NCBI RefSeq assembly: GCF_001279695.1
Contig: NZ_LGDD01000279.1
Span: 1-64,000, forward strand
DNA: 64,000 bases
From: Streptomyces sp. WM6378
Lineage (GTDB): Bacteria; Actinomycetota; Actinomycetes; Streptomycetales; Streptomycetaceae
Direction: 5' to 3'
Positions 31,292 through 41,501 of this stretch are shown in pieces. Under the pieces are notes generated by a model, which was given only the letters and a program-made list of their open reading frames with translations, had not been told where the DNA came from and ran no database searches. Each line of letters starts with the position of its first letter. Positions within the stretch are counted from its first letter, which is position 1. The translations under genes and the position numbers were made by a program.

Positions 31292-32518
31292 ATGCCGCAA
31301 ACGACCCCGCTCGCCCGCCGCCCGAACCCGTACATACGCCTCTTCCGCACCCCTGGCGCCCGTGCCTTCACGCTCGGCAACCTCGTCGCCCGGCTCCCCA
31401 TGGGCATGTTCAGCGTCAGCGCCGTGATCATGATCGCGGGCGCGCGCGGCTCGTACGCCCTCGCAGGCGCCGTCACCGCCACCGGCCTCGCCGCGACCGC
31501 GCTCGTCGCCCCGTGGACGGCCCGGCTCGTCGACCGGCACGGCCAGGCCCGAATTGCCCTACCGGCAACGGCAGTTGCGGTCTGCGGCTCGCTGGTCCTG
31601 CTCCTTTGCGTGCACTTCGGCGCCCCGGACTGGACCCTGTTCGCCGCGTACGCCGCGACCGCCACCACCCCCAACACCGGCGGCATGTCCCGCGCCCGCT
31701 GGGCCCACCTGCACCGCGATGATCCGGCCGCCCTGCACACCGCCAACTCCTTGGAGCAGGCCGCCGACGAGCTCTGCTTCATGCTCGGCCCGGTCGCCGC
31801 GGCCTTCCTCTGCTCGGCACTGTTCCCCGAGGCCGGCACGCTGGTCGGCACGGTCCTGCTGATGACGGGCATGCTGCTCTTCACCGCCCAGCGCGCGACC
31901 GAGCCGCCCGCCGCACCCCGTACGCCTGCCGCCAAATCCCCCTTGAGGGCAAGGGGGTTCGCCCCGCTGCTCGCGGTCTTCCTCGCCACCGGCGTGGTGT
32001 TCGGCTCCCTGGAGGTCGTCACCATCGCGTACGCCGACGGGCTGGGCCACCCCTCAGCGGCGGGCGGGGTGCTCGCCCTCCAGGCGGCCGGATCGTGCGT
32101 CGCCGGACTCCTGTACGGGACAGTGCGCCCGGCCCGGGACATGTCCGGGCGGCTCGTCGGCTGCGTCGGGGCCATGACGGTACTGATGTGTCTGCCGCTG
32201 CTCACGGCGCGGACCGGCGGCTCGCTCGCGGCGCTCGCGGCGGCCCTGTTGTGCGCGGGCGCCGCCACCGCGCCCACCATGGTCACCGGCATGACGCTGG
32301 TCCAGCGCCGCACCCCCGAGGGCCAGTTGAACGAGGGCATGACCCTCGCCGTCACCGCGATCCTCGGCGGCATCGCGGTGGGCTCGGCCACCGGCGGCCA
32401 GGTCATCGAGCAAGCGGGCGCGGACATGGGCTACTTGGTCCCGGTCTGCGCGGCGGCCGTCGCCCTGGTGGTGAGCGTGGCCGGATCCGGACGGTACGCT
32501 GCACCGCCCCGCCGGTAA
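31292..32518 (+). CDS. MFS transporter
   Basis: A 408-residue major facilitator with about 12 hydrophobic segments. It begins at LFRTPGARAFTLGNLVARLP, has a motif-A-like loop TARLVDRHGQARIALPATA, and a long cytoplasmic loop TEPPAAPRTPAAKSPLRARG between halves. Probably an exporter of the small drug/metabolite type; the substrate is unknown. ATG 31292 is the first codon of the conserved region. Divergent from the LysR gene that likely controls it. Confidence 0.87.
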   Translation: MPQTTPLARRPNPYIRLFRTPGARAFTLGNLVARLPMGMFSVSAVIMIAGARGSYALAGAVTATGLAATALVAPWTARLVDRHGQARIALPATAVAVCGSLVLLLCVHFGAPDWTLFAAYAATATTPNTGGMSRARWAHLHRDDPAALHTANSLEQAADELCFMLGPVAAAFLCSALFPEAGTLVGTVLLMTGMLLFTAQRATEPPAAPRTPAAKSPLRARGFAPLLAVFLATGVVFGSLEVVTIAYADGLGHPSAAGGVLALQAAGSCVAGLLYGTVRPARDMSGRLVGCVGAMTVLMCLPLLTARTGGSLAALAAALLCAGAATAPTMVTGMTLVQRRTPEGQLNEGMTLAVTAILGGIAVGSATGGQVIEQAGADMGYLVPVCAAAVALVVSVAGSGRYAAPPRR

Positions 32519-32572
32519 GCGGGACGTCCCCCTCCGCTTGAGCATGACCACGTATCAGGAAGGCCCATCCCC

Positions 32573-32992
32573 ATGGCCATGAAGAAGTCGACCATCCAGC
32601 AGCAGGTCGCCGAGGCGATCGCGCAGGCCAACCCGCAGGACCGCCCGCTCGTCATGATCCAGGCGGTGGCGGGCCCCAGCGTCTGGCTGATGAGCATGCT
32701 CGGCCTCATAGGCCAGTGCTTCCTGACCTACTACTTCATCACCGTGACCCAGCAGGCCGTGCTCCTGCACCGGGCCAGCCGCTGGAACAACCGGCCGCAG
32801 GAGATCGTCACCGCGATCCCGCCGGCCGAGGCGATGCGGATGATCAGCGACGTACGGCGGAACACCCTGTGGAGCTCGTTCCGCTGCCAGCTGCCGGGGC
32901 AGCCGAAGCCGACCCGCATGAACGTGCACCGCCTGTGGCGCAACGAGATGGACCAGCTCCTCGGCATGCTGACCGGCCAGCCGGTCGCCTGA
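32573..32992 (+). CDS. Conserved hypothetical protein
   Basis: A 139-residue protein I do not recognise. The N-terminus is hydrophilic (MAMKKSTIQQQVAEAIAQA), then VWLMSMLGLIGQCFLTYYFI forms one membrane-like segment with TVTQQAVLLHRAS, and the C-terminal half is basic and soluble (MNVHRLWRNEMDQLLGMLTG). Probably membrane associated. ATG 32573 and ATG 32579 are both possible; GGAAGG lies upstream. A terminator follows directly. Confidence 0.75.
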   Translation: MAMKKSTIQQQVAEAIAQANPQDRPLVMIQAVAGPSVWLMSMLGLIGQCFLTYYFITVTQQAVLLHRASRWNNRPQEIVTAIPPAEAMRMISDVRRNTLWSSFRCQLPGQPKPTRMNVHRLWRNEMDQLLGMLTGQPVA

Positions 32993-33013
32993 CCCGGCCC
33001 CGGACACGACAAA

Positions 33014-33039
33014 GGCCCCGCTGTCGAAACAGCGGGGCC
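33014..33039. terminator. Terminator between the hypothetical gene and ssrA
   Basis: Perfect 11-bp arms GGCCCCGCTGT / ACAGCGGGGCC around a CGAA tetraloop. It ends the plus-strand 32573 gene and, from the other side, the minus-strand tmRNA. Confidence 0.9.
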
Positions 33040-33058
33040 CTCGCCTACATGGGAATTG

Positions 33059-33425
33059 TGGAGATGGCGGGAATCGAACCCGCGTCCAACGGTGCAAAAA
33101 CAGGGCTTCTCCGTGTGCAGTTCGCTGCGATTTTCTCGGCCCCGGCAATCACGCGAACAAGTCGCCGACGGGCCCAGCCACTGTTTGATTTCCTTCTAAA
33201 CCCCGTGACCGGGTCTAGAAGTTTAGTTCCCTAGCTGATGCCAGGATCCGGGTCGGGAACAGCCCCGGGCTGACACTTCGCAAGTCGCTACTTAGGCAGC
33301 GAGGGCGAAGGAATCGCGCTTGGTGTTGGCGATTATTGTTTGCGACATATGGTTTACGAGATCATTGCCGCTTCCTCGACACGCTTCCCCTGCTTCGACA
33401 TCCGCTGTCGAAACCGATCATCCCC
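33059..33425 (-). ncRNA. ssrA: tmRNA
   Basis: Transfer-messenger RNA for ribosome rescue. The 5' end GGGGATGATCGGTTTCGAC pairs its first seven bases with CATCTCC at the 3' end (one G-U). The T-arm is seen in GGACGCGGGTTCGATTCCCG. The internal reading frame gives the degradation tag ANTKRDSFALAA followed by TAA (near 33295-33330). The CCA end is not encoded (CAA follows the discriminator A), so it is added after transcription. Its partner smpB lies immediately upstream on the same strand. Confidence 0.96.
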
Positions 33426-33529
33426 ATGTGGTGTTTTCAAAAGGCGCCCCTGCGGTGAGGGACTGATGCCATCGTACGTGACCAACGCCCGAGGGTGCCA
33501 GCCTATTCCGCGCGGGCCCCGGCGCGGGT

Positions 33530-34042
33530 CTAGCGCAGGCTCGCCCGCTCCTTGCGCTTGACCGCCGAGATGGCCCGGTCCGTCTCGCGCCGGTCCTGCT
33601 TCTCGCGCAGCGTCTGCCGCTTGTCGTACTCCTTCTTGCCCTTGGCCAGCGCGATCTCGATCTTGGCCCGGCCGTCCTTGAAGTACAGGGCGAGGGGCAC
33701 GATCGTGTGGCCCGACTCCCCCGACTTCGACTCCAGCTTGTCGATCTCGACCCGGTGCAGGAGCAGCTTCCGCTTGCGCCGCGCGCTGTGGTTGGTCCAG
33801 GTGCCCTGCGCGTACTCCGGCACGTGCACGTTGTGCAGCCAGGCCTCGCCGCCGTCGATCTGGACGAACCCGTCGACCAGCGAGGCGCGGCCCTGGCGCA
33901 GCGACTTCACCTCGGTGCCGGTGAGCACGAGACCGCACTCGTAGGTGTCGATGATGAGGTAGTCGTGCCGTGCCTTCTTGTTCTGCGCGACCAGCTTGCG
34001 CTTGCTGTCCTTCTCTTTGTCCTTGCCCGTGTTCTTAGCCAT
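33530..34042 (-). CDS. smpB: SsrA-binding protein SmpB
   Basis: A 170-residue tmRNA-binding protein needed for trans-translation. The beta-barrel core is seen in [40 protein letters not shown], and [16 protein letters not shown], and the basic C-terminal tail in [20 protein letters not shown]. The N-terminus is Lys-rich ([20 protein letters not shown]). The length is typical. Located just upstream of ssrA, as in many actinobacteria. Confidence 0.97.
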   Translation of the reverse strand: MAKNTGKDKEKDSKRKLVAQNKKARHDYLIIDTYECGLVLTGTEVKSLRQGRASLVDGFVQIDGGEAWLHNVHVPEYAQGTWTNHSARRKRKLLLHRVEIDKLESKSGESGHTIVPLALYFKDGRAKIEIALAKGKKEYDKRQTLREKQDRRETDRAISAVKRKERASLR

Positions 34043-34076
34043 AGTGCAGCCATTTTCGCACCCTGGCGCAACAGGT

Positions 34077-35273
34077 TTAAGACGTGCCGCCCAGACCGCT
34101 CAGGACGGTCTCCGCGTGTTCGAGGGGGCGGTCGGTGACCGGAAGGTCGGGGGTGATGCCCTTGCCGTCGAGGCCGTGGCCCGAGGGCGTGCGGTAGTGG
34201 CCGACGGTCAGCTCGGCGACCGAGCCGCCCGCGAGGCCGGTCGGCATCTGGACCGACCCCTTGCCGAAGGTGCGCGAGCCGACGGTGACCGCGCGGCCGC
34301 GGTCCTGGAGTGCGCCGGTGAGGAGTTCGGCCGCGCTCATGGTGCCGCCGTCGATCAGCACGACCAGGGGTCTCGCGCCGTCCCCGTCGCCGGCCGCGTA
34401 CAGGGCCTGCTGCTTGCCGTGCACGTCGTACGTGGCGACCAGGCCGCCGTCGAGGAAGGCGGAGGCGGCGGTGACGGCCTCGCCGACCAAGCCGCCGCTG
34501 TTGCCCCGCAGGTCGAGCAGGATCCCGGCGTCCTTGGGGGCCTGGCGCACCGCGGCGCCGACCCGCTCGCCCGACCCCTTGGTGAAGGCCGTCACCTTGA
34601 TCATGACGACCTTGGCGGAGAGCTTTTCGACGGCCACGTCCTGGGTGTCGAGGACCGCCCGGTCCAGCGTCTGCTGCCAGCTGCGCGAGCCGCGCTGGAG
34701 GCCGACGACGACCTTGCTGCCCGCCGCGTCGCCGCGGAGCCGCGAGACGGCCTCGGTGACGGGCTGCCCGTCGGCGGACCAGTGGTCGATGCTGCGCAGG
34801 AAATCGCCGGGTTGGACGCCGGCGCGGGCGGCGGGGCCGCCGGTCTGCACCCGGGTCACCTGGATACGGCCGTCGGCGGTGCGCACGACCCAGAGGCCGA
34901 CGCCGGTGTAGCGGCCGTCGAGGGCGTCCGTGTACTGCGCGTACTGGTCCTTGTCGTACACCGCTCCCCAGCGGTCCCCGCTGCGGCCCACGGCCTCCTC
35001 GGCGGCGCGGGTGGCGGACTTGCCGTCGGCCTGCGCCTCGGCGGCCGCCCGGGTCACGTCCTCGGCGGTGCGGTCGCCCCTGCGGGTGGTGTGTCCCGCG
35101 CGCGGGTCGAGCGGGGCCGCCGCGGTCCCGGCCGCCAATGCGGGTGGTCTCTGCTCGACACGCGGCAGGCAGTTGGTGGCTGCCGCCGTCACCAGGACGC
35201 TCGCGAAGACCAATGCCAGAGCCGCCCCGCGGCGCACGCCGCGGGGCCTGGGACAGAGCTCCGGGCCCGACAT
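34077..35273 (-). CDS. S41-family C-terminal processing protease
   Basis: A 398-residue exported serine protease. The N-terminus ([20 protein letters not shown]) is a signal or anchor. A PDZ-like domain follows ([38 protein letters not shown]). The protease domain holds [11 protein letters not shown], then [18 protein letters not shown] with the catalytic Ser and RTFGKGSVQ with the catalytic Lys. It cleaves proteins from their C-terminus outside the membrane. ATG 35273 is in a weak context. Located between smpB and ftsX on the same strand, but a terminator separates it from ftsX. Confidence 0.92.
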   Translation of the reverse strand: MSGPELCPRPRGVRRGAALALVFASVLVTAAATNCLPRVEQRPPALAAGTAAAPLDPRAGHTTRRGDRTAEDVTRAAAEAQADGKSATRAAEEAVGRSGDRWGAVYDKDQYAQYTDALDGRYTGVGLWVVRTADGRIQVTRVQTGGPAARAGVQPGDFLRSIDHWSADGQPVTEAVSRLRGDAAGSKVVVGLQRGSRSWQQTLDRAVLDTQDVAVEKLSAKVVMIKVTAFTKGSGERVGAAVRQAPKDAGILLDLRGNSGGLVGEAVTAASAFLDGGLVATYDVHGKQQALYAAGDGDGARPLVVLIDGGTMSAAELLTGALQDRGRAVTVGSRTFGKGSVQMPTGLAGGSVAELTVGHYRTPSGHGLDGKGITPDLPVTDRPLEHAETVLSGLGGTS

Positions 35274-35297
35274 GGCGCCGAGTCTAGGACAAACGTC

Positions 35298-35331
35298 GGG
35301 CGCCGTAGGGGCTGTTGCTCCTACGGCGCCC
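35298..35331 (-). terminator. Terminator of the ftsEX operon
   Basis: Perfect 12-bp arms GGGCGCCGTAGG / CCTACGGCGCCC with a ten-base loop, 35 bases beyond the ftsX stop and just upstream of the S41 protease gene. Confidence 0.85.
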
Positions 35332-35365
35332 GGGGCGCATGTCACACGCGGGGTTCGGACAGGGC

Positions 35366-36283
35366 TCAGACCTTGAGGTACTTGCGCAGCGCGAAGAAGG
35401 CCGCGAGCGCGGGCATCAGGACGCTCGCCGCGAGCACCAGAGGCAGCTTGGCCAACACCGCGTCCCAGCCGATGAAGTTGATGAGGTTCAGCTTGTGCGC
35501 CAGGTCGAGCCCGTGGTCGATCATGAAGTAGCGGCCGACGACCAGGAAGCCCGCGGCGGCCACGCCGCCCATCAGCCCGGCGAAGGCGGCCTCCATGATG
35601 AACGGCGCCTGGATGTAGAAGCTGGAGGCGCCGACCAGGCGCATGATCCCCGTTTCGCGCCGCCTGCTGAAGGCCGAGACGCGCACGGTGTTGACGATCA
35701 GCATCAGCGCGACGATCAGCATCACGAACATGACCAGCATCGCCGCCACGTTCATGCCGTTGAGCAGCCCGAAGAGGTTCTCCAGGATGCCCTTCTGGTC
35801 CTGCACGGACTGGACGCCGTCGCGGCCGGCGAAGGCGGTGGCGACCACGGCGAACTTCTCCGGGTCCTTGAGCTTGACCCGGAACGACTCCTGCATCTGG
35901 TCCGGGGTGATGGAACCTGCCATCGGGGAGCTGCCGAACTGCTCCTTGTAGTGCTTGAACGCCTCGTCGGCCGACTCGTACGACACCGTCTGGACGACGT
36001 CCAGCTTCTTGAGGTCGGCCTCGATGTCCTTCTTCTGCTGGGCGGTCACCGCGCCCTTGGCGCACTTGGCGACGCTCTCGGCGTCGGCTTTGTTGCAGAG
36101 GAAGATGGAGACGTTGACCTTGTCGTACCAGTAGCCCTTCATGTTGTTGACCTGGTCCCGCATCAGCAGCGAACCGCCGAACAGGGCCAGCGAGAGGGCG
36201 ACGGAGACGACGACGGCGATCGTCATGGTCAGGTTGCGGCGGAGACCTACCCCGATCTCCGAGAGAACGAACTGAGCGCGCAT
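35366..36283 (-). CDS. ftsX: Cell division protein FtsX
   Basis: A 305-residue membrane subunit that works with FtsE to activate peptidoglycan hydrolases at division. An N-terminal helix (TMTIAVVVSVALSLALFGGS) is followed by a large extracellular loop of about 130 residues with two cysteines (FLCNKADAESVAKCAKG), then three more helices in the FtsX permease domain (AAMLVMFVMLIVALMLIVNT, RRRETGIMRLVGASS). Standard length. The ATG lies 46 bases after the ftsE stop. Confidence 0.96.
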   Translation of the reverse strand: MRAQFVLSEIGVGLRRNLTMTIAVVVSVALSLALFGGSLLMRDQVNNMKGYWYDKVNVSIFLCNKADAESVAKCAKGAVTAQQKKDIEADLKKLDVVQTVSYESADEAFKHYKEQFGSSPMAGSITPDQMQESFRVKLKDPEKFAVVATAFAGRDGVQSVQDQKGILENLFGLLNGMNVAAMLVMFVMLIVALMLIVNTVRVSAFSRRRETGIMRLVGASSFYIQAPFIMEAAFAGLMGGVAAAGFLVVGRYFMIDHGLDLAHKLNLINFIGWDAVLAKLPLVLAASVLMPALAAFFALRKYLKV

Positions 36284-36329
36284 GGCGACGATTTCAGCCT
36301 TTCAGTGCTCGACGAGTGCTCTACGGCGC

Positions 36330-37019
36330 TCAGTGCTGGTAGCCGTAGACGCCGCGCGCCTGGTCTCGTACGAGACGGCCGGACTCCAGCTCGATGACGC
36401 GCTTGCGCATCTGGTCGACGATGTTCTGGTCGTGGGTCGCCATGATTACGGTGGTGCCGGTCCGGTTGATCCGGTCGAGCAGCTTCATGATGCCGACGGA
36501 GGTCTGCGGGTCGAGGTTGCCGGTCGGCTCGTCCGCGATGAGCAGCATGGGCCGGTTCACGAAGGCGCGGGCGATGGCCACGCGCTGCTGCTCACCGCCG
36601 GAGAGCTCACCGGGCCTGCGGTCCTCCTTGCCGCCGAGCCCGACGAGGTCGAGCACCTGCGGCACGGCCTTGCGGATCTCGCCGCGCGGCTTTCCGATGA
36701 CCTCCTGGGCGAACGCGACGTTCTCCGCGACGGTCTTGTTGGGGAGCAGCCGGAAGTCCTGGAAGACGGTGCCCAGTTGGCGCCGCATGTGCGGCACCTT
36801 CCAGTTGGAGAGCCGGGCCAGATCCTTGCCGAGCACGTGGACCTGCCCGTGGCTGGCGCGCTCTTCGCGCAGGACGAGTCTCAGGAAGGTCGACTTCCCG
36901 GAACCGGAGGAGCCGACGAGGAAGACGAACTCCCCCTTCTCGATGTCGAGGGAGACTTCCCGCAGGGCTGGTCGGTTCTGCTTGGGATAGGTCTTGGAGA
37001 CATTGTCGAATCGGATCAC
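36330..37019 (-). CDS. ftsE: Cell division ATP-binding protein FtsE
   Basis: A 229-residue ABC ATPase. Walker A is GSSGSGKST, the Q-loop VFQDFRLL, the signature [14 protein letters not shown], Walker [13 protein letters not shown], and the switch His is in MATHDQN. It drives FtsX conformational changes. The GTG start (37019) gives the usual family start [12 protein letters not shown]. First gene of the ftsEX operon. Confidence 0.97.
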   Translation of the reverse strand: MIRFDNVSKTYPKQNRPALREVSLDIEKGEFVFLVGSSGSGKSTFLRLVLREERASHGQVHVLGKDLARLSNWKVPHMRRQLGTVFQDFRLLPNKTVAENVAFAQEVIGKPRGEIRKAVPQVLDLVGLGGKEDRRPGELSGGEQQRVAIARAFVNRPMLLIADEPTGNLDPQTSVGIMKLLDRINRTGTTVIMATHDQNIVDQMRKRVIELESGRLVRDQARGVYGYQH

Positions 37020-37283
37020 GGGTGCACCACGGTCGGCCGGGGGTATAGGTGTGCGTGACCTTACGCGAACGGAAGGAGCCCGCGCAGGCCGCGTCCGGGG
37101 ATGCACCTTATGTCCCTCGGGTTACGGGGGCGGGACCGGGATGAATCAGGCGGGGCGCGCCGAAACGCGCGGGAGCTGGCACAGTGGTAGGGGGAACGGT
37201 TGCGTTTCCCTGAGCGTTGAGCGGAGAGATAGCGGTTTGACAGCTGTATGCGCCGGCTCCGCCGCGCGGGAGGAGGAGAGCGC

Positions 37284-37475
37284 ATGACCTATGACCGATT
37301 GGTGTGCGCCAACTGCGCGGCGCCCGTGAGCGAGGGCCGCTGCCGCGTCTGCCGGGCGAACCGGGAGCGCCTGCAGCAGGAGAGCCAGTGGGGGGCCCTG
37401 AGCCCCGCGGCGCTGGTGACCCTGCTGATCGTCCTGATAGGGGCCTTTGCCCTGCTGGCCCACCAGACCGTCTGA
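37284..37475 (+). CDS. Small zinc-ribbon membrane protein
   Basis: A 63-residue protein. Two CxxC-type pairs, CANC and CRVC with an intervening GRC, suggest a zinc ribbon near the N-terminus. One membrane helix follows (PAALVTLLIVLIGAFALLAH) and ends almost at the C-terminus. ATG 37284 follows GGAGGAGAG. Divergent from ftsE, convergent with the repeat surface protein gene. Function unknown. Confidence 0.8.
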   Translation: MTYDRLVCANCAAPVSEGRCRVCRANRERLQQESQWGALSPAALVTLLIVLIGAFALLAHQTV

Positions 37476-37493
37476 TCCGCCGGTCCGTACGCG

Positions 37494-38509
<1,016 letters not shown>

Positions 38510-38886
38510 CTGCCTGCTACCCCCAGTAGCTGTCTCGTCGTGGAGCAGCGCCCGGGGCGGCAACGCCGGGGAGAGCGAATTGGGCCCCTCCCCCGTCACA
38601 CACGCCCCAGAAATACGCATGCCGCGCGTTAGCTTTGCCAGTTTTAAAGATGACGTCAAGGTCGTTGCGCACGCAATGCCCGAAATCGCCCTACTTGCCG
38701 GGCGTACGGGAATACGACTGTGACAGAAGGCCGGAACTGACGCCCTTCACAAGAGAGTTCGGATGTCGACAAAGCGCCGAGTCGCCCAATTCCCGCTTGC
38801 GCCAGCGAATTCAGCCCCCGGACGCGCTCTCGCCCCGCTCCCCTGCGGAACGGCCACCACCGGCACACGTAACCACCACAACAGAA
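38510..38886. promoter_or_regulatory. Spacer upstream of the repeat surface protein
   Basis: 377 bases that should contain the promoter of the minus-strand surface protein gene. A lower-G+C stretch at 38630-38660 (GTTAGCTTTGCCAGTTTTAA) is the likeliest promoter position. No gene recognised. Confidence 0.4.
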
Positions 38887-38917
38887 GACGCCGGGTCCCT
38901 TTTCGGGGCCCGGCGTC
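38887..38917 (-). terminator. Terminator of prfB
   Basis: Arms GACGCCGGGTCCC / GGGGCCCGGCGTC with one mismatch and a five-base loop, 32 bases downstream of the prfB stop. Confidence 0.8.
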
Positions 38918-38948
38918 GTCGTGTGCTCAACGCACGTCGGTAACTGGC

Positions 38949-40055
38949 TTACTTCTCCTGCTGCTTGCGCCAGCGGATGCCCGCTTCGAGGAAGCCGTCG
39001 ATCTCGCCGTCGAGGACCGCCTGCGGGTTGCCGACCTCGAACTCCGTGCGGAGGTCCTTGACCATCTGGTACGGGTGCAGGACGTACGAACGCATCTGGT
39101 TGCCCCAGGAGTTGCCGCCGTCGCCCTTGAGCGAGTCCATCAGCGCCTGCTCCTCCTGGCGGCGGCGCTCAAGGAGCTTGGCCTGCAGGACGTTCATGGC
39201 GCTCGCCTTGTTCTGGATCTGCGAGCGCTCGTTCTGGCAGGAGACCACGATGCCGGTCGGGACGTGCGTGATGCGGACCGCGGAGTCCGTGGTGTTGACG
39301 CCCTGGCCGCCGGGGCCCGACGCGCGGTACACGTCGATGCGCAGCTCGGACTCGTCGATCTCGACGTGGTCGGACTGCTCGACGACCGGCAGCACCTCGA
39401 CGCCCGCGAAGGACGTCTGGCGGCGGCCCTGGTTGTCGAAGGGCGAGATGCGGACCAGGCGGTGCGTGCCCTGCTCCACGGAGAGCGTGCCGTAGGCGTA
39501 GGGCGCGCTGACGACGAAGGTGGTCGACTTGATGCCGGCCTCTTCCGCGTACGAGGTCTCGTACACCTCGGTCTTGTAGCCGTGGCGCTCGGCCCAGCGC
39601 AGGTACATGCGCTGGAGGCGCTCGGCGAAGTCGGAGGCGTCGACGCCGCCGGCCTCGGCGCGGATGTTGACCAGCGCCTCGCGGGAGTCGTACTCGCCGG
39701 ACAGGAGGGTACGGACCTCCATCTCGTCCAGCGCCTTGCGCACGGACTCCAGCTCGGCCTCGGCCTCGGTGCGGGTGTCCGGGTCGTCCATCTCCTCGGC
39801 GAGCTCGAAGAGCACCCCGAGGTCGTCGATCCGGCCGCGCAGGGCCTCGGTCTTGCGCAGCTCCGCCTGGAGGTGCGAAAGCTTGCTGGTGATCTTCTGC
39901 GCCGCCTCCGGGTCGTCCCAGAGGGACGGGGCGGCCGCCTGCTCTTCGAGCGCAGCAATATCTGCCCTCATCGTGTCGAGGTCCAGGACGGCCTCGATCG
40001 ACCCCATGGTCGAGGAGAGGGACTTCAGCTCTTCGGATACATCGACGACTGCCAC
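38949..40055 (-). CDS. prfB: Peptide chain release factor 2
   Basis: A 368-residue factor that ends translation at UGA and UAA. It has the codon-recognition SPF tripeptide in [16 protein letters not shown] and the catalytic GGQ in [17 protein letters not shown]. The frame is uninterrupted from [13 protein letters not shown]; the programmed +1 frameshift near codon 25 found in many bacteria is absent, as is usual in actinobacteria. Single gene, followed by its own terminator. Confidence 0.97.
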   Translation of the reverse strand: MAVVDVSEELKSLSSTMGSIEAVLDLDTMRADIAALEEQAAAPSLWDDPEAAQKITSKLSHLQAELRKTEALRGRIDDLGVLFELAEEMDDPDTRTEAEAELESVRKALDEMEVRTLLSGEYDSREALVNIRAEAGGVDASDFAERLQRMYLRWAERHGYKTEVYETSYAEEAGIKSTTFVVSAPYAYGTLSVEQGTHRLVRISPFDNQGRRQTSFAGVEVLPVVEQSDHVEIDESELRIDVYRASGPGGQGVNTTDSAVRITHVPTGIVVSCQNERSQIQNKASAMNVLQAKLLERRRQEEQALMDSLKGDGGNSWGNQMRSYVLHPYQMVKDLRTEFEVGNPQAVLDGEIDGFLEAGIRWRKQQEK

Positions 40056-40114
40056 GGGTCCAGCGTAACGGCTGCGCGCTCCGGCGTTCCCCGGGCGGCT
40101 TGATCATCCCTGGT

Positions 40115-41359
40115 CTAGGGGACGACGGGCGCCGAGTTCTTGGTGTCCTGCGGTGGCGGCTGCTTGCCGGAGTCGTCGCTCAGGGCCAGCCAGCCGCCGA
40201 CGCCGACCGCCGCCGCGAGCGCGACCGCGGCCGTGGTCAGGACGAGGCGGCGCTTGCGGACCTGGTCGGCGCGGTGGCGGGCCGAGCCGGGACGCGGGGC
40301 GCCCGAGGAGCGGGGCGCGCGGGCGGTGCCGAGCGGGCCGCCGGCCAGCTCGTCGGGGCCGGGGACGCGCATGCTGGTGTGGGTGTCCCGGTTGGCGGAG
40401 TCGTGCTGCGCCCCGGGCACGAGCGGGACCGCGCCGCGGCGCGGGGTGGTGGGGACGGTCGGGTACGGGTCCTCGTACGCCTCCTCGTCCTCGGCGCCCT
40501 CGGCGTCCGGCTCGTCCACGTCGAGCGGGGGCATGCCCGCGACCAGGGGGAGCAGTTCGCGCAGCCGGACCGAGAGCTCGGAGGCGCGAAGGCGGGATGC
40601 CGGGGCCTTGGCCAGGCACTGGACGATCAGCTGCCACAGCTCGTCGGGGATGCCGGGAAGCGGGACGACCGTCTCGGTCACGTGGCGGCGCAGTACGGCG
40701 CCGGGGTGGCCGCCGCCGAACGGGGTGAAGCCCGCGAGCAGCTCGTACAGGACCGTCGCGAGCGCGTAGATGTCGACGGCGGCGCGCGGCGGGAGGCCCT
40801 CGACGATCTCGGGGGCCAGGTAGTCCGGGGTGCCGATGATCCGCGTCGCCTTGGTGCGGCGCGGGGTGTCGATGAGCTTGGCGACGCCGAAGTCGGTGAG
40901 GAGGGCGGGGTGGGCGCCGCCGGGGCCGAGCGGGCCCTGCATGTCCAGGAGGATGTTCTCGGGCTTGACGTCCCGGTGCACCACGCCGGCCGCGTGGGCG
41001 GCGGCGAGGCCGTCGGCGACGTCGGCCGCGATGGCCACGGCCGCCTCGGGGGCGAGCCGGCGCTCGCGGTCCAGGCGGGTGCGCACGTCGGTGCCGCGGA
41101 TCAGGTCCATGACCAGAGCGAGGTCGTTGCCGTCCACCACCAGGTCGCGCACGCCGACCACGTTGGGGTGGTCGAGGCCGAGCAGCGCGGTGCGCTCCTG
41201 CACGAAGCGGCCGACCAGCTCCTGATCGGCGGCCAGGTCCTCGCGCAGCAGCTTGATGGCGACCGGGCCACCGGGCCCTTCGCCGAGCCACACCGTGCCG
41301 GCGCTGCCGCGGCCCAGGATCTGGTGGGCGGTGTACCGGCTGCCGATATTCCGTGCCAA
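40115..41359 (-). CDS. pkaB: Ser/Thr protein kinase PkaB-like
   Basis: A 414-residue Hanks-type kinase. The Gly loop is GRGSAGTV (16-23), the ATP Lys is in VAIK (36), the catalytic loop is HRDVKPEN (128-135), DFG is at 156-158, and GTPDYLAPE follows. A 110-residue acidic and Pro-rich linker leads to one membrane helix near the C-terminus (RRLVLTTAAVALAAAVGVGG), leaving a short extracellular tail without a sensor domain. Pair and order with the next gene match S. coelicolor pkaB/pkaA. ATG 41359. Confidence 0.9.
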   Translation of the reverse strand: MARNIGSRYTAHQILGRGSAGTVWLGEGPGGPVAIKLLREDLAADQELVGRFVQERTALLGLDHPNVVGVRDLVVDGNDLALVMDLIRGTDVRTRLDRERRLAPEAAVAIAADVADGLAAAHAAGVVHRDVKPENILLDMQGPLGPGGAHPALLTDFGVAKLIDTPRRTKATRIIGTPDYLAPEIVEGLPPRAAVDIYALATVLYELLAGFTPFGGGHPGAVLRRHVTETVVPLPGIPDELWQLIVQCLAKAPASRLRASELSVRLRELLPLVAGMPPLDVDEPDAEGAEDEEAYEDPYPTVPTTPRRGAVPLVPGAQHDSANRDTHTSMRVPGPDELAGGPLGTARAPRSSGAPRPGSARHRADQVRKRRLVLTTAAVALAAAVGVGGWLALSDDSGKQPPPQDTKNSAPVVP

Positions 41360-41501
41360 GACTGCTCCCTCAGCGGCTGGCTGTGCACGCTGAGGCTACG
41401 CGGCCGGGACGCCAACCTTCACTTCTGGCGCCGAAATCACCCTCTGGAAGTCGACAAATCCACGAAGTCGCGTCCCGGACCGACGGGGCGGAGCCCTTTG
41501 C

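Noticed and set aside
33060..33090. A tRNA gene suggested by GGGTTCGATTCCCG on the minus strand
   Set aside because: This T-arm belongs to the tmRNA, whose tag peptide and 5' acceptor half are found upstream.
39900..40055. Programmed frameshift in prfB
   Set aside because: The 5' end is a single open frame without the internal UGA and slippery CUU.
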